Source of the DNA: Bacteroidales bacterium H3
GTDB lineage: Bacteria > Bacteroidota > Bacteroidia > Bacteroidales > Muribaculaceae
NCBI GenBank assembly: GCA_001701135.1
Contig: DAAN01000009.1
Span: 62,001-126,000 of the forward strand
DNA length: 64,000 nt
Direction of reading: 5' to 3'
The position numbers and the translations under genes are program-made. The notes beneath the pieces are model-generated. The model made no database searches. It was not told the origin of the DNA and was given only the letters and a program-made list of their open reading frames with translations. This document shows positions 25,853 through 34,136 of this stretch, one piece after another. Every line of letters begins with the position of its first letter. Positions within the stretch are counted from its first letter, which is position 1.

Positions 25853-27964
25853 TTATTTTAGACCGCGCTGACGCAGGAGTGCGTCGGCCGAAGGTTTGCG
25901 TCCCGAGAAATTCTCGTAGAGTTTCATCGGATCCTCGCTGTTGCCGCTGCTGAGGATAGTCTTGATGCGGCCTGCCAGTTCGGGATTAAAAGCGCCCTGA
26001 CGGGCGAACAGATCGTAAGCATCAGCGTCGAACACCTCGGCCCAGAGATATGTGTAGTAGCCCGACGCATAACCTTCATCGCCGAAGATATGCTTGAAGT
26101 AGGGCGAACGGTAGCGGTAGGTCAGTTCGCGGGGCATTCCGAGTTTTTTGGAAACGGAAGCTTCGAATGCATCTACGTCGATGCTGTCGGCCGAGGTCAC
26201 TTTGCCCCAGTTGAGGTCGAGCAGCGCGGCACCTGCAAGTTCGGTAGTCATGAAGCCCATGTTGTGCTTGCCTGCGGCGGAGATTTTAGTCACAAGTGAA
26301 TCGGGGATAACCTCGCCGGTTTTGTAGTGACGGGCGTAAACCTGCAGCATTTCGGGATTGAAAGCCCAGTGTTCGTGGAACTGCGAGGGAAACTCCACGA
26401 AATCGCGGTCGACCTTGGTGCCGCTCTGGCTTTTCAGGCGCACCTGAGAGAGCATGCCGTGAAGAGCGTGGCCGAATTCGTGGAACATGGTCTGCACGTC
26501 GTCGATGGTGAGCAGAGCAGGAGCATCGGCCGTGGGAGGTGCGAAGTTGCCGACATTGTAGATGATGGGACGTTCAACCGAACCGTCGGGGTTGACCCAT
26601 GATGTCTTAAGTTCCTCCATCCACGCGCCCTGACGCTTTGACGGACGGGTGAAATAGTCGGTCATGAACACTGCAAGATGTTTGCCCTCGGAATCCTTGA
26701 CATCGTAGACTTTAACGTCGGGATGATATTTGGGGGCATCGGGCATCTCCTCGAAAGTGAGTCCGTAGAGACGGTTTGCCATGGCGAAAATACCTTTACG
26801 CACCGAATCCACAGCGAAATAAGGACGGATTTCCGACTCGTTGAGCGAGAAATCGCGCTGACGCACTTTCTCGGCGAAATAGTAATAGTCCCACGGTTCG
26901 ATTGTGAAGGTGTTGCCCATATCGTTGCTGAGTTTCTGCATCGTGGCAACTTCCTGAGCGACCTTAGCTTTGGCAGGCTCGAAAATCTTCATGAGCAGTT
27001 CCTCGGCGGCTTCGGGTGTCTTGGCCATCTTGTCGGCAGTCATAAGCGCGGCAAAAGTGGGGAACCCGAGCAGACGGGCCTTTTCGGCACGGTTGGCTAC
27101 AATCTCTTTGATGACCGGATGGTTGTCGTAGTCGGCCGCAGTGGCATTTGTGGTATATCCTTTCCACATCTTCTCGCGCAGCTCGCGGTTGTCGGCATGC
27201 TGCAGCACAGCCAGACGGCTGGGAGCGTGGAGAGTGAAAACCCATTTGCCCTCCTTGCCGCGCGACTTGGCCTCGGCGGCGGCATTGTCGATGGTGCTCT
27301 TGGGCAGTCCTGCCAGATCCTCCTTCTTGTCAACAACAATTTCAAAAGTGTTGTTGGCCTTAAGAAGATTCTTGTTGAACTTGAGATAAAGTTCGGTCAG
27401 ACGATTGTTGACAGTCTTGAGCTGAGCCTTCTTGTCATCGAAGAGAAGGGCGCCGCGAAGCACAAACTGGTTGTAGGCGTCGGTGATAGCGCGGCGCTCG
27501 TCAAGAGGCTGTGCCGCGGTGTCGATATTGTTATAAAGAGTTTCGATGCGTTTGAACAGTTTGTCGTTCATCATCATCTCGTCGGAGAATGCGGAGTAGC
27601 GGGGGAGCAGCTTTTCGGAAACCTCGGTAAGTTCGGGCGAGGAATCAGCCTCGGTGAGGGCGAAAAGCACCGAGCTTACACGCTCGAGAGTGGGGCTGAG
27701 ACAGTCGAGAGGCAAAATAGTGTTCTCGAATGTAGGAGCCTCGGGATTAGACACGATTGAGTCGATTGAAGCCTGCGCTTCCTTGATTCCGGCATCAAAA
27801 GCAGGTTCGTAGTCCGAAATCTGAATCTCCTCAAAGGGCGGAATGCCGTAGGGAGTGTCGAAAGGTTTCATAAAGGGATTTTCCCTGTCGGCATGGCCGC
27901 ACCCCGAGAGGGCGACTGCGCCGACGGCTGCCATGCAGCAGAAACCGCAGATGATTGATTTCAT
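25853..27964 (-). CDS. dcp: Peptidyl-dipeptidase Dcp-like M3 metallopeptidase, lipoprotein
   Basis: M3 peptidases of the Dcp/oligopeptidase A group cleave short peptides; Dcp removes C-terminal dipeptides. The 703-residue protein starts with a lipoprotein signal (AVALSGCGH, lipid Cys22), so it should be membrane-anchored and periplasmic. The zinc motif HEFGHALHG is clear, and the C-terminal region (YRSPYFKHIFGDEGYASGYYTYLWAEVFDADAY) carries the substrate-binding Tyr/Gly loop of the family. No operon partner lies close. Its start lies 21 bp from the inverted-repeat element at 27986, so the promoter may be inside that element. Confidence 0.93.
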   Translation of the reverse strand: MKSIICGFCCMAAVGAVALSGCGHADRENPFMKPFDTPYGIPPFEEIQISDYEPAFDAGIKEAQASIDSIVSNPEAPTFENTILPLDCLSPTLERVSSVLFALTEADSSPELTEVSEKLLPRYSAFSDEMMMNDKLFKRIETLYNNIDTAAQPLDERRAITDAYNQFVLRGALLFDDKKAQLKTVNNRLTELYLKFNKNLLKANNTFEIVVDKKEDLAGLPKSTIDNAAAEAKSRGKEGKWVFTLHAPSRLAVLQHADNRELREKMWKGYTTNATAADYDNHPVIKEIVANRAEKARLLGFPTFAALMTADKMAKTPEAAEELLMKIFEPAKAKVAQEVATMQKLSNDMGNTFTIEPWDYYYFAEKVRQRDFSLNESEIRPYFAVDSVRKGIFAMANRLYGLTFEEMPDAPKYHPDVKVYDVKDSEGKHLAVFMTDYFTRPSKRQGAWMEELKTSWVNPDGSVERPIIYNVGNFAPPTADAPALLTIDDVQTMFHEFGHALHGMLSQVRLKSQSGTKVDRDFVEFPSQFHEHWAFNPEMLQVYARHYKTGEVIPDSLVTKISAAGKHNMGFMTTELAGAALLDLNWGKVTSADSIDVDAFEASVSKKLGMPRELTYRYRSPYFKHIFGDEGYASGYYTYLWAEVFDADAYDLFARQGAFNPELAGRIKTILSSGNSEDPMKLYENFSGRKPSADALLRQRGLK

Positions 27965-27985
27965 GTGATAATATATTAAAGGTTA

Positions 27986-28331
27986 AGAGCTTGTTTAATA
28001 ATAAATGTTGCCGATAGGGTCGCATATCCTGAGACTGATTTCGTCGTGTGACGAAGGAGTGTACGTGTGTACACGACTGAGGAACACGGCGAAAGCAGGC
28101 CGGGATATGCGAAACAAAGGTAACTTTTCACAAAAGATATTTCTCAGAGACATGAAAATAAGTTTTAATATATGTGAAGGTCATGAAAATAATACATTGT
28201 GTCGGCCACTGTCCGGCATCTTTCTGTTTGCGCATCGGTCGTTATGGAACCCCATAACTCCCTCAACGCAAACAGGAATCTGCTCGAACAGTGACCGCCC
28301 TATCGGTAACATTTATTATTAAACAAGCTCT
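27986..28331. repeat. 346-bp MITE-like or structured-RNA element with 34-bp terminal inverted repeats
   Basis: The left arm (27986-28019) and right arm (28298-28331) are inverted copies matching at 33 of 34 positions, beginning AGAGCTTGTTTAATAATA. Inside, CGCATATCC (28021-28029) pairs with GGATATGCG (28103-28111) and encloses two hairpins that share a GTGT loop: TTCGTC/GACGAA (28040-28055) and GTGTAC/GTACAC (28059-28074). In the right half CACTGT (28207-28212) pairs with ACAGTG (28288-28293), CTGTTTGCG (28224-28232) with CGCAAACAG (28267-28275), and GTTATGG (28241-28247) with CCATAAC (28252-28258). No coding frame is convincing. It fills the gap between two minus-strand genes, ending 3 bp from the stop of the EEP-family gene. 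Confidence 0.8.
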
Positions 28332-28334
28332 AAA

Positions 28335-29537
28335 TTACTTGGTTTGACGGTTGATCAGGTCGATTCCTTTCCGGTTGCGGTCGACCTTCTCGGCGATCGG
28401 GCTCCACAGGAACCGCGCCATAATAGGATAATGGTCAGAGCGGTTGAAACTGAATCGTTTGAAGTCGATGGCATTCATCTCGCCCCGGTATACGATATGG
28501 TCGATATGGAAGTAGAACCTGCTGCCGTGATATGTAATGGTGGGCCACGTGCCGGCCTGAGTGAACGCGTTCATGAAATCATCCTTCGAAAGCACGCGGA
28601 GAGCGGCGCAGCCTGGAATGTCGTTGAAATCGCCCGCCACAATCACATTCTCGATGCCGATGGAGTCAATCTGGTGCCTCAGCACACGGGCCTGGTGCAC
28701 ACGGGCGAGGAAAGCGTTGGAGAGTTTGTCGTAGAGCTTGGTCTTGGCCTCGCGCAGAGTCTTGCGGTTACCGTCGCCGCTGGTGATTTCGCGATAAAGC
28801 TCCTTGTCGGAGGCATTAAGCCCTATTGACTGCATATGCACGCTCACAAGAAGCGTGCGGTGTCCCTGGATTTCGGCAATAGCGGCGTTGAACATGCCCG
28901 GAAGATTGTCGGGCTGCCAAAGTTTCACAGGATATAGAGGGAATTTCGACAGAATCCAGTTGCCATACTGCGGTATGCGGTAGGGATACTGCGTGCAGAG
29001 CGAATCGTAGGATGGGCGGGTGAACACTCTGTACTCCCATCCGGGATCAATATACATCTCCTGAGCATAGACAATGTCGGCATCCTGCTCCATAATCCAC
29101 CGCAACGTGGGATTGGCTTCATTTCTGTTTTTTTCCTCGACGAGATACTCGTTGCCAAAATCGCCATTGTTACTGTTATAGTCACACAACCCGAAGACAT
29201 TGAAACTAAGCAATGTGAATGTGCGTGCCTCCTCCGCGGGGGTGAGCGTGGGGCGGTGAAAATTCATCGGGAAATTGGCAAAGATGGGGCTGAGACAGAA
29301 AACGAGCGTCAGCCCCTGCAATATGGCTTTGCGGCGGCTCACAAACAGATTGAACAGCAGCACAGCCACAGTGAGAATCACCCAAAGCGGAAAAGTCATT
29401 GCCAGCATTGACGGAAATGCCGACTTAGCCGGTTCGACCATTCCGCCATAGCCGGCAGCTATGGTGACGAGGGCTAACAGCGAACATGCGATCCAGCCGA
29501 TGATGCTGAAAGTTTTATGAATCTGTTGTCTGTTCAA
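28335..29537 (-). CDS. Membrane-anchored endonuclease/exonuclease/phosphatase (EEP) family protein
   Basis: The 400-residue protein has three hydrophobic segments in the first 100 residues (IACSLLALVTIAAGYGGMV; LWVILTVAVLLFNLFV; LTLVFCLSPIFANF). A metal-dependent EEP hydrolase domain follows: FTLLSFNVFGL, YAQEMYI, SVHMQS, AGDFNDIPG, and the terminal RSDHYPIMA with the catalytic Asp-His. Family members cleave nucleic acids, phosphoinositides or other phosphodiesters; substrate is not told by sequence. The catalytic domain is probably on the periplasmic side (inference). It is co-directional with two rhomboid genes, 12 bp after the second, and probably in one operon with them. Confidence 0.88.
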   Translation of the reverse strand: MNRQQIHKTFSIIGWIACSLLALVTIAAGYGGMVEPAKSAFPSMLAMTFPLWVILTVAVLLFNLFVSRRKAILQGLTLVFCLSPIFANFPMNFHRPTLTPAEEARTFTLLSFNVFGLCDYNSNNGDFGNEYLVEEKNRNEANPTLRWIMEQDADIVYAQEMYIDPGWEYRVFTRPSYDSLCTQYPYRIPQYGNWILSKFPLYPVKLWQPDNLPGMFNAAIAEIQGHRTLLVSVHMQSIGLNASDKELYREITSGDGNRKTLREAKTKLYDKLSNAFLARVHQARVLRHQIDSIGIENVIVAGDFNDIPGCAALRVLSKDDFMNAFTQAGTWPTITYHGSRFYFHIDHIVYRGEMNAIDFKRFSFNRSDHYPIMARFLWSPIAEKVDRNRKGIDLINRQTK

Positions 29538-29549
29538 GATATATCAGTT

Positions 29550-30293
29550 TTATTTATTCAGATTGAATAATTCAAGACGCTCGCTGTCGCTGAGCGACGC
29601 GAATCCCGAAACAGCGGCTTTGTCGAGAAGCAGACGGCGGCGTGCCGACGATATGGCACATTGCAGCGAACGCCGGGCGGCACGCCGCGAACGCAGCCTG
29701 TCGGCACGGCGCATCGCACCGCCGAGACACACACCCGCGAGGAAACCGCCGAGGTGAGCCGCCGTTGCGCCGGAAAAAGCGCCCAGACCGGTAAAGAGAG
29801 TCATCAGAGCCACCGGCGCGATCCATTTCAGTTTTACGCGATGCCCGGGGAGCAGTTGCACTCTGCGTTCCGGAGTGATTATCACCGTTGCGGTCACAAT
29901 GGCGATGACTGCCGACGAAGCTCCGGCAAGAGTGGCGCCGGTATCACCTGTCAGGTTGGAGTAACCCACAAAAAACAGTGCGCCCGCCACGGCCCCCGAT
30001 AGATACACCGCCAATGCCTGCTTCCAAGTGCCGCGCAGCATAGCGCCGATGCCCGCAAGCCAGAGCATATTGACCGTAAGGTGCACAAAACTCAGGTGTG
30101 TGAACGAATATGTGATGACACTGAGGGGGTGCGAAGCCAGCGACGACGCTTCGGCGGGGAGCACAAGCGCGTGGGCGACAGTGTCGGCAAGCGCCGGCAC
30201 CACAGGCCGCAGCAGCCAGCAAGCGAGCACGACGAAATAGACCGCCGCATTGGCGCCCGCGAGAATGAGTATGGTGCGTGCTGTCCTGGTCAT
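29550..30293 (-). CDS. Rhomboid family intramembrane serine protease (second of two)
   Basis: Rhomboids cut transmembrane segments of partner proteins within the membrane. This 247-residue protein has about six hydrophobic segments, the HLSFVHLTVNMLWL helix (conserved His and Asn), the catalytic Ser in GASSAVIAI, and the catalytic His in TAAHLGGFLAG. The motif is GASSA, a slightly unusual form of GxSx. A basic C-terminal cytoplasmic tail follows (RRADRLRSRRAARRS). It lies 36 bp after a second rhomboid gene and 12 bp before the EEP gene. Substrates are unknown. Confidence 0.88.
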   Translation of the reverse strand: MTRTARTILILAGANAAVYFVVLACWLLRPVVPALADTVAHALVLPAEASSLASHPLSVITYSFTHLSFVHLTVNMLWLAGIGAMLRGTWKQALAVYLSGAVAGALFFVGYSNLTGDTGATLAGASSAVIAIVTATVIITPERRVQLLPGHRVKLKWIAPVALMTLFTGLGAFSGATAAHLGGFLAGVCLGGAMRRADRLRSRRAARRSLQCAISSARRRLLLDKAAVSGFASLSDSERLELFNLNK

Positions 30294-30329
30294 ACCGCTA
30301 AAGTCTCAGTGGAAAGTCGTTACAGATTG

Positions 30330-31091
30330 TCAATATATGCGCCGCACGGTGCCTGTCTTACGCCACCACAGCAGAATAAGAAGCCCCACAAGCATGCCGC
30401 CGAGATGCGCGAAATGAGCCACAGTGTCAGCCTGACTGTTATAGACACCGAGCAGAAGCTCGATTGCGGCGAAAACAATAACCGCCGTGGCAGCTTTCAT
30501 CGGAATCGGAGGGAAGAGCAGATATATGCGCATCTGCGGATAGAGGAATCCGAATGCCAGCAGAATGCCGTAAATGGCGCCGGAGGCACCCACAGTGGAT
30601 ACATGATACAGACCGATCAGATTGATTACCGCAGGGTCGCTCATGTTCACCCCGAGCATATAGGCCGTGTCGGTGTTGTAGTATGAATGACGGAGCATCT
30701 CGCACACAGCCGACGGGTCGGCGAAAAGCGATGCGTAGTGGTTGATCATCAGCGCGAAAATGCCCTCCTGGATCAGTGCCGCGCCAAGGCCGCAACCGAT
30801 GTAATATCCCAGAAAGCGGGGCGAGCCCATAGTGCGCTCGATCAGGGCGCCAAACATCCACAGCGAGAACATGTTGAAAAACAGATGCCAGAAATTGGCG
30901 TGGATGAACATATAGGTCACCAGCTGCCAGGGGAAGAACTGATCGCTTGTGAAATAATACAGTCCGCCGTAGCTCTGGAGGGTAACGCCCAGACTGGGCA
31001 CAAGCCACATAGCCATAAAAATCAGCGTATTGATTATCAGCAGATTTTTGGTAACGGGAGGTATGCTTAGAAATCTATCTCGGAAACTCAT
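30330..31091 (-). CDS. Rhomboid family intramembrane serine protease (first of two)
   Basis: This 253-residue protein shows the canonical rhomboid pattern: HANFWHLFFNMFSLWMFG, with the oxyanion His/Asn helix; GASGAIYGILLAFGFL with the catalytic Ser; and FAHLGGMLVGLLILL with the catalytic His. It is first in a rhomboid-rhomboid-EEP run transcribed away from tgt. A loop of about 50 residues between the GCGLGAAL and DPAVINLIGLYH helices is longer than in GlpG. The promoter probably lies in the 91-bp gap shared with tgt. Confidence 0.93.
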   Translation of the reverse strand: MSFRDRFLSIPPVTKNLLIINTLIFMAMWLVPSLGVTLQSYGGLYYFTSDQFFPWQLVTYMFIHANFWHLFFNMFSLWMFGALIERTMGSPRFLGYYIGCGLGAALIQEGIFALMINHYASLFADPSAVCEMLRHSYYNTDTAYMLGVNMSDPAVINLIGLYHVSTVGASGAIYGILLAFGFLYPQMRIYLLFPPIPMKAATAVIVFAAIELLLGVYNSQADTVAHFAHLGGMLVGLLILLWWRKTGTVRRIY

Positions 31092-31140
31092 AATCGTATA
31101 TTTTACTGAGGCAGCCGGTGCAGCCGGCCGCTATTTACGG

Positions 31141-31178
31141 CAAAGTTACAAATATTTTCCAAAACTTTCGTAACTTTG
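31141..31178. promoter_or_regulatory. Divergent -7 boxes between the rhomboid operon and tgt
   Basis: TAACTTTG occurs on the minus strand at 31141-31148 and on the plus strand at 31171-31178, 22 bp apart and pointing away from each other. The plus-strand box ends 4 bp before the tgt ATG, so the tgt transcript should start at or next to the start codon. Neither has a strong -33 box. Confidence 0.6.
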
Positions 31179-31182
31179 CAGC

Positions 31183-32313
31183 ATGGAATTCAAACTTGAG
31201 GCTACCCAAAGCGGCTCTGCTGCACGCGCAGGCAGAATCTCGACCGATCACGGCGAGATTCTGACCCCCATTTTCATGCCCGTGGGCACCGTAGGCTCGG
31301 TAAAGGGGGTTCATGCCCGCGAACTCCGCGACGACATCAAGGCACAGATTATCCTCGGCAACACTTATCACCTCTATCTCCGCCCCGGCACCGGCATCCT
31401 CCGTCAGGCCGGGGGTCTGCACAAGTTTGAAAGCTGGGACCGCCCTATCCTCACCGACTCGGGCGGATTTCAGGTATTCTCCCTGGCCGAAAACCGCAAA
31501 CTCACCGAGGAGGGGGCATGGTTCCGCAGCCACATCGACGGCTCAAAGCACCTTTTCACCCCTGAAAAGGTGGTTGACATCCAGCGCGAGATCGGCTCCG
31601 ACATCATGATGGCTCTCGACGAGTGCCCTCCCGGCATGTCGGAGAAAAGCTACGCAAGCAAGTCGCTCGACCTCACTCTGCGCTGGCTGGAACGGGGATG
31701 GAAGCATTTCAACGCCACCTCTCCCCTCTACGGCCACTCACAGGCATTCTTCCCTATCGTCCAGGGATGTACATTCCCCGACCTGCGCGCCAGGTCGGCC
31801 GAATTCGTAGCAGGCCTCGGCGCCGAGGGCAACGCCATAGGCGGTCTTGCCGTCGGCGAGCCTGCCGAAGTGATGTACGAGATGATCGAAGTGGTCAACG
31901 ACATTCTTCCCGCCGACCGCCCGCGCTATCTGATGGGGGTGGGCACACCCGCCAACATCCTCGAGGCGATTGACCGCGGCGTGGATATGTTTGACTGCGT
32001 GATGCCCACCCGCAACGGCCGCAACGGCATGCTGTTCACCCGCAACGGCATCATGAACATGCGCAACCGCAAATGGGCCGACGATTTCTCCCCTCTCGAC
32101 CCCGAAAGCGACTGTTTCGTAGACCAGACCTATTCAAAGGCCTATCTGCGCCACCTGTTCATTTCGCAGGAACTGCTGGCCATGCAGATAGCCTCGATCC
32201 ACAACCTCGCATTTTATCTGTGGCTGGTGTCGGAGGCGCGCCGCCATATCCTCGCCGGCGACTTCGATACATGGAAACCCATGATGATAGAAAATGTCAC
32301 CCGCCGTCTCTGA
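31183..32313 (+). CDS. tgt: Queuine tRNA-ribosyltransferase
   Basis: Tgt exchanges guanine 34 for preQ1 in tRNAs with GUN anticodons, a step in queuosine synthesis. The 376-residue protein has the family core: LTDSGGFQVFSL (catalytic Asp region), GCTFPDLRARSAEFVAGL, GGLAVGEPAEVMYEMI, and FDCVMPTRNGRNGMLF with the nucleophile Asp. The usual zinc motif CxCxxC reads SDCFVD here, keeping only the middle Cys, so classical zinc binding seems lost. lptF/G follows directly. The start is the only ATG before the conserved N-terminus. Confidence 0.95.
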   Translation: MEFKLEATQSGSAARAGRISTDHGEILTPIFMPVGTVGSVKGVHARELRDDIKAQIILGNTYHLYLRPGTGILRQAGGLHKFESWDRPILTDSGGFQVFSLAENRKLTEEGAWFRSHIDGSKHLFTPEKVVDIQREIGSDIMMALDECPPGMSEKSYASKSLDLTLRWLERGWKHFNATSPLYGHSQAFFPIVQGCTFPDLRARSAEFVAGLGAEGNAIGGLAVGEPAEVMYEMIEVVNDILPADRPRYLMGVGTPANILEAIDRGVDMFDCVMPTRNGRNGMLFTRNGIMNMRNRKWADDFSPLDPESDCFVDQTYSKAYLRHLFISQELLAMQIASIHNLAFYLWLVSEARRHILAGDFDTWKPMMIENVTRRL

Positions 32314-32317
32314 CACG

Positions 32318-33463
32318 ATGAAGCTCTTCAAGAAAAAATCCGGAACACAGGCGCCCGACGCGGCTGCCCCGCGCAGCTGGCACACCGGCCTGCGCCTGTC
32401 GATTCTCGACCTCTATATAATCAAAAAGTTTCTCGGCACCTACATATTCGCCATCATGCTCATCCTGGCGATCACCATCGTGTTCGACATCAACGAGAAA
32501 CTCGACGCCTTTATGGCCGCGCCGCTCAAGGCCACCATTTTCGATTATTTCCTGAACTTCCTCCCCTACTTCGCCAATCAGTTCAGCCCACTGTTTGTGT
32601 TTATCGCGGTGATTTTCTTCACCTCGAAACTCGCCGACAACTCCGAAATCATCGCCATGCTCTCGTCGGGCATGAGCTTCCGTCGGCTCCTGCGCCCCTA
32701 TCTCGTTTCGGCCTGCGTCATCGCCTGCGCCACATATCTGCTGTCGGCCTATGTGATTCCCCCGGCCAACGTGAAACGCATCGCCTACACCAACACCTAC
32801 GTCAAAAACAAACGCGTGGACTACGGCGACAACATAATGATGCAGGTGGCTCCCGGCGAAATCGCCTACATGAGCCGCTACGACAACACCACCAAAATCG
32901 GCTACCGGTTCTCGCTCGAAAAATTCAAGGACAAGAGACTCGTGTCGCGACTGCAGGCGCAGACCGTGAGATGGGACACTCTCTACCGCTGGACCGTGCG
33001 CGACTACACCATACGCGACTTTAAGGAGAACCGCGAGGAAATCACCCGCGGCCAGAAGCTCGACACCATCATCCCGTTCGAGCCGCGCGATTTCCTCATA
33101 TCGCGCAACGACCAGGAGATGCTCACCACACCGCAGCTCAGCCAGTATATCGACAGGCAGAAACAGCGCGGCATGGCCAACATCCAGGCTTTTGAAATCG
33201 AATATGAAAAACGATTCGCCATGTGTGCCGCCGCATTCATCCTCACTGTCATCGGCATGTCGCTATCGTCGCGTAAAGTCAAGGGAGGCATGGGTGTGAA
33301 CATCGGCATCGGCCTGCTGCTGAGTTTCTCCTATATCCTGTTCATGACAGTAACATCGTCATTCGCCGTGTCGGGCCTCACATCCCCCATGGTGGCCATG
33401 TGGATTCCCAATGTCATCTACACATTCATCGCCATCATCCTCTATCTCAAAGCCTCCCGCTGA
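32318..33463 (+). CDS. LPS export permease, LptF/LptG (YjgP/YjgQ) family
   Basis: LptF and LptG form the inner-membrane part of the Lpt machine that extracts lipopolysaccharide for transport to the outer membrane. The protein is about 381 residues. After a basic N-terminal stretch comes LDLYIIKKFLGTYIFAIMLILAITIVFDI, three more N-terminal-half helices with FTSKLADNSEIIAMLSSGMSFRRLLRPYL, a periplasmic beta domain (about 150-280), and two or more C-terminal helices (VKGGMGVNIGIGLLLSFSYILF). The ATG at 32318, 4 bp after the tgt stop, is preferred; an ATG at 32294 inside tgt would add eight residues. LptF versus LptG is not distinguished. Confidence 0.9.
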   Translation: MKLFKKKSGTQAPDAAAPRSWHTGLRLSILDLYIIKKFLGTYIFAIMLILAITIVFDINEKLDAFMAAPLKATIFDYFLNFLPYFANQFSPLFVFIAVIFFTSKLADNSEIIAMLSSGMSFRRLLRPYLVSACVIACATYLLSAYVIPPANVKRIAYTNTYVKNKRVDYGDNIMMQVAPGEIAYMSRYDNTTKIGYRFSLEKFKDKRLVSRLQAQTVRWDTLYRWTVRDYTIRDFKENREEITRGQKLDTIIPFEPRDFLISRNDQEMLTTPQLSQYIDRQKQRGMANIQAFEIEYEKRFAMCAAAFILTVIGMSLSSRKVKGGMGVNIGIGLLLSFSYILFMTVTSSFAVSGLTSPMVAMWIPNVIYTFIAIILYLKASR

Positions 33464-33530
33464 TAAACAACCGGTCGGATTATTCCAGACTGATTCAGTT
33501 CCTCTTTATGACATACTCTTGTTTTTGAAC

Positions 33531-33672
33531 GGCGGCAGGAAAGCCGCCGCCCCGTACATGCCTCTCCACAACTCCCATACGTCTGCACAGGCGGGTTATG
33601 GGGAGGCGGCTTTCCTGCCGCCGTGTGGGACGCAGTGGGGAAACTGTGTGGGGAGGCGGCTTTCCTGCCGCC
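33531..33672. repeat. Three copies of an 18-bp GC-rich repeat, one inverted
   Basis: GGCGGCTTTCCTGCCGCC occurs at 33605-33622 and 33655-33672; its exact complement lies at 33531-33548. The two direct copies share a longer 23-bp identity (33600-33622 and 33650-33672) with a 50-bp period. The ends GGCGGC and GCCGCC can also pair, so each copy is itself a short hairpin. Confidence 0.95.
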
Positions 33673-33832
33673 TGTCTTTAAAGATTTTGTTATTCTTAAA
33701 AGGTGGAAAAACAACGAGGCTGCGCCAGACTCTACTGAACCCCTTTACGAGAATTAACAATGAATTGCCGCAATTACACGATTAGGCAATGCCAATTCTG
33801 CTGATGCTTGGACAAATGATGACATATCAATA

Positions 33833-33843
33833 AAACAAGCTCT
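33833..33843 (-). repeat. Short relic of the dispersed AGAGCTTG end sequence
   Basis: AAACAAGCTCT equals the outer 11 bp of the right arm of the 346-bp element. It stands alone here, between lptF/G and tRNA-Pro, with no matching partner end nearby. Chance is possible at this length. Confidence 0.35.
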
Positions 33844-33888
33844 TAGTTTCTCTGCCATTAACCCATTGATGCAGACTCAACTGAATAT

Positions 33889-33934
33889 AAAAAGCAGACT
33901 ACCTTTAAAATAGTGATTATTAAAGGTAGTCTGC
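33889..33934 (-). terminator. Terminator of tRNA-Pro
   Basis: A perfect 15-bp stem (33894-33908 with 33920-33934) with an 11-nt loop is followed on the minus strand by five T residues (33889-33893). It begins 4 bp after the tRNA 3' end. Confidence 0.9.
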
Positions 33935-33937
33935 GTG

Positions 33938-34011
33938 TCGGGGTGACAGGATTCGAACCTGCGACCACCTGGTCCCAAACCAGGTGCGCTACCGGACTGC
34001 GCTACGCCCCG
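33938..34011 (-). tRNA. tRNA-Pro (anticodon TGG)
   Basis: The minus strand folds as a complete cloverleaf of 74 nt. The acceptor stem pairs CGGGGCG with the 3' CACCCCG side (one weaker pair). The D arm contains GCGCAGTCCGGTAGCGC, the anticodon stem CCTGG/CCAGG holds the loop TTTGGGA, giving anticodon TGG (reads CCA and related proline codons), and the T loop is GGTTCGAATCC. The 3' CCA is not encoded. No variable-loop expansion is seen. Confidence 0.96.
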
Positions 34012-34061
34012 AAATGCTTTAGCCATGGTGGCAATGAGGCCGTGCCCTGACTTTAGCGGTG

Positions 34062-34092
34062 CAAAGTTACCTATTTTTTGGTGAAATCGCAA
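34062..34092 (-). promoter_or_regulatory. Promoter of tRNA-Pro
   Basis: On the minus strand TTG (34090-34092), a 20-bp spacer and TAACTTTG (34062-34069) fit the consensus. It lies about 50 bp before the mature tRNA 5' end. Confidence 0.65.
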
Positions 34093-34122
34093 TATTTTAG
34101 ATTCTATTTGCAGAAAAAAGTG

Positions 34123-34130
34123 TATTTTTG
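34123..34130 (+). promoter_or_regulatory. Possible -7 box for cls
   Basis: TATTTTTG fits TAnnTTTG and ends 6 bp before the ATG at 34137; no good -33 box is present at the usual distance. If used, the cls mRNA would be almost leaderless. Confidence 0.45.
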
Positions 34131-34136
34131 CAGGAG

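Larger units (their letters stand above)
33464..33937. other. Intergenic region with GC-rich repeats, before tRNA-Pro
   Basis: No gene is supported. The stretch holds three copies of an 18-bp GC-rich sequence (33531-33672), a short AAACAAGCTCT relic at 33833 and the tRNA-Pro terminator at 33889-33934. Short open frames exist but are repetitive and lack family features. Confidence 0.6.

Noticed and set aside
27986..28331. Insertion sequence or transposase remnant inside the inverted-repeat element.
   Set aside because: No frame of useful length or transposase-like motif is present; only a non-autonomous element or structured RNA remains possible.
33411..33785. Open frames across the GC-rich repeat region after lptF/G.
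   Set aside because: The encoded peptides are built from the repeats and low-complexity sequence, with no family resemblance.
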